Assembly (NCBI GenBank): GCA_036384915.1
Contig: DASVLJ010000079.1
Coordinates: forward strand, 50,242-114,241
Direction: 5' to 3'
DNA: 64,000 nucleotides
Source of the DNA: PKWO01 sp036384915
GTDB taxonomy: Bacteria > Pseudomonadota > Gammaproteobacteria > Burkholderiales > Burkholderiaceae_D
Both the position numbers and the translations under genes were made by a program. Below are positions 17,160-24,975 of this stretch, piece by piece; the stretch's first letter is position 1, and every line of letters starts with the position of its first letter. Below the pieces are notes generated by a model. The model was not told where the DNA came from and did not search any database. It worked only from the letters and a program-made list of their open reading frames with translations.

Positions 17160-17906
17160 TCAGGCATCAAGTTCTCTGTAATGCCGGAATATCCCCTGTT
17201 TGTTGAACGGCAGGCGTCGTGCCGAAGCGAGATAACGCTTGATGCGCGGCCGCTTGGCGATGCGGCCGTGCAGGTCGAGCAATAGCGGATATTCCCCCTC
17301 GGCGTTTGCCATGGCACACGGGAAGGCATAGCGCAAGCCTTCGATGACCTGGAACAGCGAGAGATCGGCATAGCTCGGGGAATCGCCGGCAAGATAGCGC
17401 GCACCGGCCGGATTGCACTGCATGACATTCTCGAAGTAATCGAAAAACTTGGGCATGCGCGCGCCGATGAAGTCCGCCGCACGCCGTTTCGCCTCCACCT
17501 TCTGGTCCTTGTAGTACAGGCCGCTGGCAATGGGGTGATGGGTGTCGTGCACTTCGGTGATCAAGTCGGCGACAGTCAATTGCAGCTGATGCACCCACAG
17601 CCGCCCGGCTTCGTCGTCCGGCACGAGGCCGAGCCGGGGGCCGAGGAAAAGCAGGATATTGGCAGTCTGGCCGATGATCACGTCCCCGCATTTCAGGAAG
17701 GGCGGCGCAAACGGTAAGCGACCCTGCGCTGCGCTTTCCATCAGACGCAGCATGGCCGGGATGCCCATGCCGCTTTTTTCCGAGCGGCGCGCCACGTCGA
17801 TGTATTTGACGCCTGCTTCTTCCAGCGCCAGCCTGACGAATTCACCGCGGCCCTGGATATTGGGCCAGTAATAGAGTTCGTAAGGTGTTTCGTTCCTGCC
17901 AGTCAT
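17160..17906 (-). CDS. Glutathione S-transferase family protein
   Basis: 248 aa. The thioredoxin-like N-domain starts with YELYYWPNIQGRGEFVRLALEEAG, resembling sigma/alpha-class GSTs, with the catalytic Tyr likely at the YYW position. The GST_C helical domain shows YLAGDSPSYADLSLFQVIEGL, the usual substrate-site signature. It would conjugate or isomerise electrophiles with glutathione in the cytoplasm. It lies 9 nt downstream of the GIY-YIG gene, same strand. It converges with yqhD. Confidence 0.87.
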   Translation of the reverse strand: MTGRNETPYELYYWPNIQGRGEFVRLALEEAGVKYIDVARRSEKSGMGIPAMLRLMESAAQGRLPFAPPFLKCGDVIIGQTANILLFLGPRLGLVPDDEAGRLWVHQLQLTVADLITEVHDTHHPIASGLYYKDQKVEAKRRAADFIGARMPKFFDYFENVMQCNPAGARYLAGDSPSYADLSLFQVIEGLRYAFPCAMANAEGEYPLLLDLHGRIAKRPRIKRYLASARRLPFNKQGIFRHYRELDA

Positions 17907-17915
17907 TTCGGCCTC

Positions 17916-18242
17916 CTAAGCCTGCCAAACTCCATAGCCCGCCTCACGCAAACCGATGGCCAATTCGACTTCCATCTCGCACGCGCCCTGGTAAGGCATG
18001 GGGTTGTAGACTTCATAAAGCTGCGGCAACAGCCGCAAGCCGTATTGCTGCACGTAACGGTTGGATTGGATGCCTGCCTTGTGCTTGTCGAAACGTATGT
18101 CGGGGTTCAAGCCCGTCATACCGACATAGACACAGGGCTTGCCGAGTATATAGCCGGGATTGGCGTCGCGAAACTTCTTTTCATACCAGACGTCGCCGGA
18201 CAATTCGATGACGTAGACGTGATGGTGATAGCGCCTTCCCAT
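17916..18242 (-). CDS. GIY-YIG-like small protein
   Basis: 108 aa from MGRRYHHHVYVIEL. The GIY-YIG fold is suggested by VYVIEL, then CVYVGMTG, RFDKHKAG (catalytic Arg) and EMEVELA (catalytic Glu), in the right order for a single-domain nuclease. Function is unknown; relatives include UvrC-like and URI-type domains. It sits 28 nt beyond the 3' end of the group II intron, so its original promoter region may have been split by the insertion. It appears co-transcribed with the GST gene. A longer frame runs back into the intron and is not used. Confidence 0.7.
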   Translation of the reverse strand: MGRRYHHHVYVIELSGDVWYEKKFRDANPGYILGKPCVYVGMTGLNPDIRFDKHKAGIQSNRYVQQYGLRLLPQLYEVYNPMPYQGACEMEVELAIGLREAGYGVWQA

Positions 18243-18269
18243 CGCCCGATCATAGCATGCAACTCTCGG

Positions 18270-20139
18270 ATCGGGTAGGGTGAGGAGTTGCCCCCTCAGC
18301 CCTCCCACACCACCGTACGTGCGGTTCCGCATACGGCGGTTCATCAAGAACGCTGGAGGCATTGCTGGGTGTCCAGCAACGAAACCAGTCCCATTTTGTC
18401 GAAGAAGCGTTTTGGGAAGGCATCGTTCATGTGACGCGCTCCGGCATTCCACCACGGCCCTTGACCGTTGTGGGCCGAGCGCCATGCCCGATCCTCCGGC
18501 AACCCTTGCCGACGTAGCATGACGGTCCGTCCCTGGCGATGTTTGGCCTGCCGCCAAAGCAGGCATCGCAATCGTCGCCTCAGCCAGCCGTCCAGTTCCT
18601 CCAGCGCGCGCTTGCTTTGCGTGAGCCGGAAGTAGTTGACCCATCCTCTAAGCACCGGGTTCAGTGTCTCAATGGTGTGCCTTAGGCTACTTCCTCGCCC
18701 TTCCCTCAGCAGCGTCTTCACACGCGCCGTGAGCCGTTGCAGGCTTTCCGGTGCGATGCGCAGTCGCGCCTGACGGTGGGTTGTCAGGCTGTAGCCAAGG
18801 AACTTGCGTGCCCACGGGCGAGCGCACGCCCTCTTGGCGTCGTTGACCTTGAGCTTCAGGCGCTTCGCGAGAAACGCTGTCATGCCGGCCAATAGCCGCT
18901 CACCTGCCGTTTTGCTTCGGACATAGATGTTGCAGTCATCCGCATAGCGACAGAACGCGTGCCCGCGCCGCTCAAGCTCGCGGTCCCAATCCGTCAGCAG
19001 GATATTCGACAGCAGCGGCGAGAGGGGGCCGCCTTGCGGCGTGCCTTCCCGTCGCGCCTGCGCGATCCCGTGGCGCATCAGTCCCGCTTCCAAGTACCGC
19101 CGGATTAGCTTGAGCACCCGATCGTCCGTGACCTGCCGAGCCAGCCTTGACATCAGGATGTCGTGGTTCACACGGTCGAAGAATTTCTCCAAGTCGATAT
19201 CTACCACCCAGCGGCGGCCTTCCTGCACGTACTGCTGTGCCGTGAGCACCGCTTGTTGTGCATTGCGCCCCGGCCTGAAGCCGTAGCTCGACTCGGAGAA
19301 TCCCGTCTCGAAGATCGGTTGGAGTACCTGGTGCAGCGCTTGCTGGATCAGCCGGTCCAGTACCGTGGGGATGCCCAGCGTCCTTACCCCGCCCGTGGGC
19401 TTGGGTATGTCCACCGCACGTATCGCCTGCGGCATGTAGCGGCCTTCCAGCAGCGCTGCCTTCACGCTCGGCCAGTGTACCTTCATCCAGTCGGCAATTT
19501 GCTCCACCGGCAGGCCATCGACCCCCGGTGCACCGCGATTGCCTACCACCCGTCGATACGCTGTCCATAGGTTGCTGCGCTCGACCACCGCCTCCATCAG
19601 CGATGATCCCTCCGCTTTCGTTTGCCCGGCAGCCGCCGTGCTTGCCTCGACACCACGCGCGCCATCCCCGAGGTTCCGCCCCGCTTCCTGCTTCATGGCC
19701 CCGCTCGCGCGGACTTGTGTTTCGTCGGCTCGCATCGAGTCTCTACCGTCCTAATCGCGGTCCTTCATGTTCGGGCCTTCGGCCTGGCGGCCTACTATGC
19801 CCTCTGCTGACTTCTGCACAGCCATCCCGGCGCCTCTCGACGCCGGTAGCTCATGGCAGCCGTGCAGATCTCCCCGGGTATGACGCACCCACCTTCACGC
19901 TTATGCCTGTCGGATATACGACGCACCGTTCCGTGCAAGTATCGGGCTTCGGCCTTTTCGGCTGCCTTGCCCCGACGCGCCGCCTCCTATCCGCTTCCTG
20001 TTCGTCAGGCCAGCGCTTTGCCTCGGACTTCCTTCAGACTCGCAGTCGCCCGCGAAACCCTTGTCTCTGGCTAACACTTCCCCTTGCCGGGTGTGTAGAG
20101 GACTTTCACCTCCTAGTGGGTGCGCCCTGCCGGGCGCAC
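18270..20139 (-). mobile_element. Group II intron, probably class C, inserted after the fusA-like terminator
   Basis: About 1.87 kb on the minus strand. The 5' end GTGCGCCCGGC (from 20139) matches bacterial group II 5' ends, followed by the conserved GGAGGTGAAAGTCCTC segment. The ORF at 18344-19735 lies in domain IV. A domain V hairpin (18309-18342) with CCGCCGTATGCGG and GTACGGTGG arms and a domain VI hairpin with a GCAA loop and bulged A precede the 3' end CCCGAT (18270). The upstream exon is a terminator stem plus T6 (20142-20170), the known target of class C introns. Boundaries were read by eye and may shift by 1-2 nt. Confidence 0.88.
18344..19735 (-). CDS. ltrA: Group II intron reverse transcriptase/maturase
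   Basis: 463 aa. RT blocks are visible: RAVDIPKPTGGVRTLGIPTVLDRLIQQ (block 2), SYGFRPGRNAQQA, VVDIDLEKFFDRVNHDIL (block 3), GTPQGGPLSPLLSNILL (block 4) and the catalytic YADD (FCRYADDCNIYV). A maturase X/GIIM domain follows (LRGWVNYFRLTQSKRALEELDGWLRRRLR region). No HNH endonuclease domain follows it, as expected for class C introns that insert at terminators or replication forks without second-strand cleavage. All catalytic blocks look intact, so the intron may still be mobile. Confidence 0.93.
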   Translation of the reverse strand: MRADETQVRASGAMKQEAGRNLGDGARGVEASTAAAGQTKAEGSSLMEAVVERSNLWTAYRRVVGNRGAPGVDGLPVEQIADWMKVHWPSVKAALLEGRYMPQAIRAVDIPKPTGGVRTLGIPTVLDRLIQQALHQVLQPIFETGFSESSYGFRPGRNAQQAVLTAQQYVQEGRRWVVDIDLEKFFDRVNHDILMSRLARQVTDDRVLKLIRRYLEAGLMRHGIAQARREGTPQGGPLSPLLSNILLTDWDRELERRGHAFCRYADDCNIYVRSKTAGERLLAGMTAFLAKRLKLKVNDAKRACARPWARKFLGYSLTTHRQARLRIAPESLQRLTARVKTLLREGRGSSLRHTIETLNPVLRGWVNYFRLTQSKRALEELDGWLRRRLRCLLWRQAKHRQGRTVMLRRQGLPEDRAWRSAHNGQGPWWNAGARHMNDAFPKRFFDKMGLVSLLDTQQCLQRS

Positions 20140-20141
20140 CG

Positions 20142-20170
20142 AAAAAATGGGCGGGGATCGCTCCCCGCCC
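20142..20170 (-). terminator. Rho-independent terminator of the EF-G paralogue (intron target)
   Basis: A perfect 9-bp stem GGGCGGGGA/TCCCCGCCC (20149-20157, 20162-20170) with a 4-nt loop is followed on the minus strand by A then TTTTTT (20142-20147). It lies 10 nt after the fusA-like stop, and the intron begins 2-3 nt beyond the T-run. Confidence 0.9.
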
Positions 20171-20180
20171 GCAAAAGGCC

Positions 20181-22184
20181 TTACGCGTTCTTGATCACTT
20201 CAGCAACGACCGTAGCCGGCGCTTCGGCGTAATGGTCGAACTGCATCGAGTATTGCGCACGGCCCGAAGTCAGCGCACGCAATTGCCCGATATAGCCGAA
20301 CATTTCCTTCAGCGGCACGTGCGCGTCGATGACAGCGCCGTTGCCGCGCTGGTCTTGCCCGCGCACCAGGCCGCGGCGGCGGTTCAAGTCGCCGATGACG
20401 TCGCCGACGTGATCCAGAGGCGTCACGACTTCTACCGCCATCACGGGCTCAAGCAGCGCCGGCCTGGCCTTACCCGCCGCTTCGCGGAAAGCCGCCGCCG
20501 CCGCCAGTTCGAACGCCAGGCTCGATGAATCGCGCTCGTGGTGGCTGCCGTCGACCAGCACGGCCTTGAAATCGACCGTGTCGTGGCCGGCCAGCACACC
20601 GGTTTGCGCCGCGCGCCGTATGCCTGTCTCGACGGCCGGGATGAATTCGCGCGGAATCGCCCCGCCTACGATCAGGCTTTCGAATTGCACGCCGGCACCG
20701 CGCTCCAGCGGTTCGAGCGACAGCGTCAGTTCGGCGAACTGGCCTGGGCCGCCGCTTTGCTTCTTGTGCACATAATGCACCTCGGCGTTAGCGGCAATGG
20801 TTTCACGGTAAGCCACTTGCGGCTTGCCGGTATGCACTTCCAGGCTGAAATCGTCACGCAATTTCTCGAGCGTGATTTCCAGCTGCAGCTCGCCCATGCC
20901 GGACAAGATCGTCTGGCCCGATTCCGCATCCTGCGTCACGCGCAGGCTCGGGTCTTCGCGCGCCATCGACAGCAAGGCCTTGCTCAAGTCTTGCTGCTCG
21001 CCCTGGGTCTTGGGCTCGACGGCGATTGAAATCACAGGTTCCGGCACCGCGATCTGTTCCAGCACCACGGGATGCGCCGGGTCGCTCAAGGTATGGCCGG
21101 TCGACGTTTCCTTCATGCTGGCCAGCGCCACGATGTCGCCCGCCTGGGCCGATTCACGCTCCTCGGCCTTGTCGGCGTGCATCTCGTAGACGCGCGACAC
21201 GCGTTCCTTCCTGCCCGTCGTGGTGTTCAAGACCTGGTCGCCCGCATGCAGGCTGCCCTGGTAGACGCGCACATAGGTCAGCGAGCCATGCTTGCTCTCC
21301 ACCACCTTGAACGCCAGCGCCTGCAAGGGAGCGTCCGCATCCTCGTTCGCCGGCGCGGGCAGGTAAGCCACCACCGCATCGAGCAAAGGCTGCACGCCCT
21401 TGTATTTGAAGGCGGAGCCGGCCAGCACCGCCACCGCCCGGCCGCTCACCACGCCTTGACGTATCGCGGCGTGCAAGGCGGCGGCATCGGGCAGACGACC
21501 CTCGACATAGGCAGAGAGCGCCGCATCGTCATACTCGACGGCCGCCTCGACCAGTTGCGCGCGGGCGCGCTCGGCTTCCGCGCGCATATGCTCGGGAATC
21601 GGCTCGCGCGAGACGGGCGTGTCCTTGTCACTGCCATGCCAGACCAACGCTTGCATCGCAACCAGGTCGACCACGCCGGCGAACTCGCTCTCGCGGCCGA
21701 TGGGCAGTTGCAGCACCAGGGTTTTGGTGCCTAACCGCTCTTCGATCATGCCGACCACGCGCGCAAAGTCCGCGCCGACGCGGTCTAGCTTGTTGACGAA
21801 GGCGATACGCGGCACGCCATACCTGTCGGCCAGGCGCCAGTTGGTTTCGGTTTGCGGCTCGACCCCGGCCACGCCGTCGAACAGCACCACGGCACCGTCG
21901 AGCACGCGCAACGAGCGGTTCACCTCGATGTTGAAATCGATGTGGCCCGGCGTGTCGATGATGTTGATCTGGGCATCGTTCCAGAACACGGTTGTCGCGG
22001 CACTATTGATCGTGATGCCGTGGTCGCGCTCGCGCTTGTCGAAGTCCATCACGGTATTGCCGTTATGGACGTCGCCGACCTTGTGCGTCTCACCCGTGAC
22101 ATACAGGATGCGCTCGGTAGTCGTGGTTTTGCCCGCGTCGACGTGGGCGATGATGCCGATGTTGCGTAGTTTTTTGTTTCTCAT
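20181..22184 (-). CDS. Elongation factor G paralogue (EF-G-like translational GTPase)
   Basis: 667 aa, shorter than canonical EF-G (about 700). GTPase motifs are present: AHVDAGKT (13-20), DTPGH and NKLD. Switch I reads HNGNTVMDFDKRERDHGITI instead of the usual canonical EF-G wording, and domains II-V follow with SGMGELQLEI and GYIGQLRALTSGRAQYSM. It is therefore probably a second, divergent EF-G, not the str-operon gene; no rps or tuf genes flank it. It may act in translocation or ribosome recycling, or be conditionally expressed. The start MRNKKLRNIGI has AAGGTG upstream. Confidence 0.85.
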   Translation of the reverse strand: MRNKKLRNIGIIAHVDAGKTTTTERILYVTGETHKVGDVHNGNTVMDFDKRERDHGITINSAATTVFWNDAQINIIDTPGHIDFNIEVNRSLRVLDGAVVLFDGVAGVEPQTETNWRLADRYGVPRIAFVNKLDRVGADFARVVGMIEERLGTKTLVLQLPIGRESEFAGVVDLVAMQALVWHGSDKDTPVSREPIPEHMRAEAERARAQLVEAAVEYDDAALSAYVEGRLPDAAALHAAIRQGVVSGRAVAVLAGSAFKYKGVQPLLDAVVAYLPAPANEDADAPLQALAFKVVESKHGSLTYVRVYQGSLHAGDQVLNTTTGRKERVSRVYEMHADKAEERESAQAGDIVALASMKETSTGHTLSDPAHPVVLEQIAVPEPVISIAVEPKTQGEQQDLSKALLSMAREDPSLRVTQDAESGQTILSGMGELQLEITLEKLRDDFSLEVHTGKPQVAYRETIAANAEVHYVHKKQSGGPGQFAELTLSLEPLERGAGVQFESLIVGGAIPREFIPAVETGIRRAAQTGVLAGHDTVDFKAVLVDGSHHERDSSSLAFELAAAAAFREAAGKARPALLEPVMAVEVVTPLDHVGDVIGDLNRRRGLVRGQDQRGNGAVIDAHVPLKEMFGYIGQLRALTSGRAQYSMQFDHYAEAPATVVAEVIKNA

Positions 22185-22400
22185 GATATGCACCTTATGA
22201 AAGATTTGTATCGCTCTCCGGTGCAATCAATGCCCGGAAAGCTACGTGTCTTGCAGGGTGGCGCAGATACCTTCACACGATACCCGTGCCAAGCCAACGC
22301 CGAGGGAAGAGCGCAAGCTCCCCTTCGCCCGGCGGGCGAAAATTGCGGCGATCAGCTTGTCGTAGGTACGCATGGCGTGCTCCCAAAAATGGGCGTCAAA

Positions 22401-22444
22401 AACAAAAACCCCGGTGCTGCGGGCCAGCTACCGGGGTTTTGTTT
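22401..22444. terminator. Bidirectional terminator-like hairpin
   Basis: Arms AAAACCCCGGT (22405-22415) and ACCGGGGTTTT (22430-22440) form a perfect 11-bp stem with A- and T-runs on either side. No clear gene ends here; a 36-codon minus-strand frame (22486-22596) ends 41 nt before it. The 22185-22719 gap otherwise shows only the kptA terminator at 22605-22631. Confidence 0.65.
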
Positions 22445-22604
22445 CCCGGAAGGCCCGAAAGCCCTCCGGATGGAATCCGAAAGGCTTATCTCATGCTGAT
22501 CAAGGCGCGATCCGCAGCCGGCAGGCGCAACAGCGCCGGCAGTTCGCATGCCTCGGTTTGCAACATGTTCAGGGCTTGATTCATCAAACTTTCCATCTCA
22601 ATTC

Positions 22605-22631
22605 AAAATCCCGTCTCACTTGAGCGGGATT
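22605..22631 (-). terminator. Terminator downstream of kptA
   Basis: On the minus strand AATCCCG (22625-22631) pairs with CGGGATT (22607-22613), extended by an inner CTC/GAG pairing, and is followed by TT then G. It lies about 90 nt after the kptA stop. Moderately convincing. Confidence 0.5.
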
Positions 22632-22719
22632 ACTATTGTGCTCTTCAATTATGGCACAGGCAAGTGAAATCAAGCCTGGCCGTTCATTGTTTTATTTTAT
22701 CGCCGATATAGCCGGCCTC

Positions 22720-23268
22720 TCAATTTCCCGGAAACGCAATATACGAAACCGGTACATGGCGGCACAGCCATACGCCGTTTTGCGACACATAGAACAGGTG
22801 CCCGTCGGCATGCATGCGCGCCGCATCGATTTTCAGAATCGCGGGAACGCCGTGACGCTGTCCGACATTGGTGGCTGTCGCGTGTTCAAGCGACAGGTGC
22901 ACATGCTGGCGGTTGCCATGCAACAGGCCCTGCTTGCGAATCGACTGCAGGAAACGCGTGGCCGTGCCATGATAAAGCACGGCCGGCGGCGCTACCGGTT
23001 CGAGCGCCAGGTCGATATCGATCGAATGCCCCTGGTTGGCGCGGATGCGCTTGCCGTCTTCGCTGATGACGAAACGCTGCTTGTCGTTGTCGGCGACGAC
23101 TTCTTCGAGCAGCGCACGGCTGATATTTTTGCCGACCTTGCCGGCAAGTAGCAGCAACTCGTCGATTTCAGCCCAACCTTGGGCATCGAGCCGCAAACCG
23201 ATGTGTTCGGGTTGGTGACGCAATACCAGGCTGATGAATTTGCTGGTGGAAATCAGTTTTTGATTCAT
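22720..23268 (-). CDS. kptA: RNA 2'-phosphotransferase KptA/Tpt1
   Basis: 182 aa, the usual KptA length. An N-terminal winged-helix-like domain (SKFISLVLRHQPEHIGLRLD) is followed by the ADP-ribosyltransferase-like domain with YHGTATRFLQSIRKQGL and HVHLSLEHATATNVGQRHG; the conserved Arg-His-Arg-Arg set appears present. The enzyme removes an internal RNA 2'-phosphate using NAD, releasing nicotinamide and ADP-ribose 1'',2''-cyclic phosphate. Its bacterial RNA substrate is uncertain. It lies 11 nt downstream of an ADP-ribosylglycohydrolase gene, suggesting a joint role in NAD or ADP-ribose chemistry. Confidence 0.92.
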   Translation of the reverse strand: MNQKLISTSKFISLVLRHQPEHIGLRLDAQGWAEIDELLLLAGKVGKNISRALLEEVVADNDKQRFVISEDGKRIRANQGHSIDIDLALEPVAPPAVLYHGTATRFLQSIRKQGLLHGNRQHVHLSLEHATATNVGQRHGVPAILKIDAARMHADGHLFYVSQNGVWLCRHVPVSYIAFPGN

Positions 23269-23279
23269 ATTCTTCCTTC

Positions 23280-24209
23280 TTATTGTTTTTTGTTTTCATT
23301 TTTTGCCAGCAGCTTGCTCGCCATCTCCTCGATGTCTTCCCGCAGCGCCAGGCGTTGCCGCCACGATGCCGGTATGCGCTCCATACCGTAATAGGCACCG
23401 GCGATCTGGCCGACAATTGCCGCAGTCGTATCAGCATCGTCCCCGAGATTTGCAGCACGCAATACGGCGTCACGAAAAGTATCGGTGCGATAAAAGCACC
23501 ATAGCGCCGCTTCCAAGGACTCGACGCAATAGCCGCTGCCGCGGATGCCGTGCGCATCCTTCTCCAGGAACCCGCCCCTGGCCAGTTCCTTCACCTTGTG
23601 CTCCCAGGGCTCGAAACCCAAGTCCTGGAGCAATTGCGCCTTGTTGGCGCCATCCAATATCCGGCACAGCAATGCGGCAAGCAATTGACAGCATTCGACC
23701 GCCTCGCTCGCGCCGTGCGTGGTCCGGGAGCTGTCGGCGGCATATTGCAATACTTTCCCGCAATCGGGATAGCCAAACAGCACAACCGGGGCGAGACGCA
23801 TCAAAGAACCGTTACCCGCGGCTTCGGGGTCGGTCGAGCCGCTATACGGGTCGCCGGTTTCGAGAAACGAACGTAGCGCACCGCGCACCGTCATGCCGAT
23901 GTCGAAGCAATGCCCTGTGGAACTCAGGTAACCCCAGCGCCACCAATTCACGTAACGCGTCATCTGGTCGTGCGCATCGAAGCCCTGCTTGGTCAGCAAG
24001 CTCTCGGCCAGGCACAATGCCATCGAGGTATCGTCGGTCCACTGTCCCGGCGCCAGCCCGAACGGCCCGCCGCCGACCATGTCGGTGACGGGTGCAAAGC
24101 TGCCGCGCGGCGAAAATTCGACGGTGGTGCCGACAGCGTCGCCGCAGGCCAGGCCGAGCAGGCACCCGAGGTAGCGCTCGAGACGGCTGGGAATGATCTT
24201 GGTGTTCAT
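23280..24209 (-). CDS. ADP-ribosylglycohydrolase family protein
   Basis: 309 aa. DraG/ARH-fold signatures with binuclear-Mg ligands are visible: GLACGDAVGTTVEF near the N-terminus, WTDDTSMALCLAESLL, and the C-terminal GDDADTTAAIVGQIAGAYYG. The family removes ADP-ribose from proteins or hydrolyses related ADP-ribosyl compounds. No nitrogenase genes are nearby, so a DraG role in nitrogen fixation is unlikely. It is the first gene of an operon with kptA and is divergent from the HMCES gene across a short gap with a TTAGTT/AACTAA palindrome. Confidence 0.9.
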   Translation of the reverse strand: MNTKIIPSRLERYLGCLLGLACGDAVGTTVEFSPRGSFAPVTDMVGGGPFGLAPGQWTDDTSMALCLAESLLTKQGFDAHDQMTRYVNWWRWGYLSSTGHCFDIGMTVRGALRSFLETGDPYSGSTDPEAAGNGSLMRLAPVVLFGYPDCGKVLQYAADSSRTTHGASEAVECCQLLAALLCRILDGANKAQLLQDLGFEPWEHKVKELARGGFLEKDAHGIRGSGYCVESLEAALWCFYRTDTFRDAVLRAANLGDDADTTAAIVGQIAGAYYGMERIPASWRQRLALREDIEEMASKLLAKNENKKQ

Positions 24210-24230
24210 GGCGGATACAGTGTATGCCAG

Positions 24231-24251
24231 TTAGTTTATATTTGCAACTAA
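24231..24251. promoter_or_regulatory. Inverted repeat in the divergent DraG-kptA / HMCES promoter
   Basis: TTAGTT (24231-24236) and AACTAA (24246-24251) form a perfect 6-bp inverted repeat with a 9-bp AT-rich spacer. TATAAA on the minus strand and TATATT on the plus strand fall in the spacer, so a bound protein could control both directions. It could be a site for an NAD/ADP-ribose-responsive regulator of the NrtR type, which is inference from context only. Confidence 0.4.
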
Positions 24252-24285
24252 TGTGCACAGACACAACATCCCGTAGAATAAAGCC

Positions 24286-24957
24286 ATGTGCGTGAACTAC
24301 ACACCAACCCAGACCGACCGCATCGCCAGGCATTTCGGCGCCATGGTAAAGGATGCACCCTACCAGCGCGAAGCCTACCCCGGCTATTCCGCGCCCATCG
24401 TGGCGAAGAAGAGAGACGGCGCAGCCCGGGTATGCGCACCGGCCTGCTTCGGCATGGTACCCGGCTGGGCCGATCTGACGATGTACAAGAACACGTACAA
24501 CGCGCGTTCCGAGACGGTGGCCGATAAGGCGTCTTTCCGCAACGCCTGGCAACGCGGGCAGTTCTGCATCGTGCCGGCCGATGCCATCTTCGAGCCGAAC
24601 TATGAAACCGGCCGTGCCGAGCGCTGGGAAATCCGCCATGCCGACGGCAAGCCGCTCGGCATCGCCGGCATCTGGGATTGGCGGCCCGACGGTCCGGGCG
24701 GCAAGCCGCTGCTGTCGTTCTCCATGCTCACGATCAATGCCGACGAACATCCCGTCATGAAGCGCTTCCACAAGCCCGGCGAAGAAAAGCGCAGCGTGGT
24801 GATGCTGGAGGAAGAAGACTTTGAAGCCTGGCTCGCCGCCAAGCCTTGCGATGCCGAAACCTTCCTCAAGCCTTATGCCGCCGAAAAACTGGCCGCGGCA
24901 GCTGCCCCTGAAGAAACGAAAGACGATTCGCCTCAAGCCGACCTATTTCCGGTTTGA
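24286..24957 (+). CDS. yedK: HMCES/YedK SOS-response-associated protein
   Basis: 223 aa. Cys2 directly after Met1 (MCVNYTP) is the residue that forms a thiazolidine cross-link with abasic sites in single-stranded DNA. Other family marks are N72 in YNARSETV, E103 in IFEPNYE, and the His in NADEHPVMKRFH. The protein shields abasic sites in ssDNA. Translation must start exactly here for Cys2 to be N-terminal after Met removal. No LexA box is evident upstream. Confidence 0.93.
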   Translation: MCVNYTPTQTDRIARHFGAMVKDAPYQREAYPGYSAPIVAKKRDGAARVCAPACFGMVPGWADLTMYKNTYNARSETVADKASFRNAWQRGQFCIVPADAIFEPNYETGRAERWEIRHADGKPLGIAGIWDWRPDGPGGKPLLSFSMLTINADEHPVMKRFHKPGEEKRSVVMLEEEDFEAWLAAKPCDAETFLKPYAAEKLAAAAAPEETKDDSPQADLFPV

Positions 24958-24975
24958 GGCAGTTTTAGATGACTT

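Noticed and set aside
17916..18242. GIY-YIG protein as the homing endonuclease of the group II intron
   Set aside because: The gene lies outside the intron's 3' end and is co-oriented with the GST gene. Group II introns use their RT for mobility, and class C types target terminators.
22486..22596. A 36-codon minus-strand frame (MESLMNQALNMLQ start) between fusA-like and kptA, followed by a strong hairpin
   Set aside because: It has a hairpin after it but no ribosome site or promoter, and no recognised family. It could be a real small protein, but the support is too thin to list.
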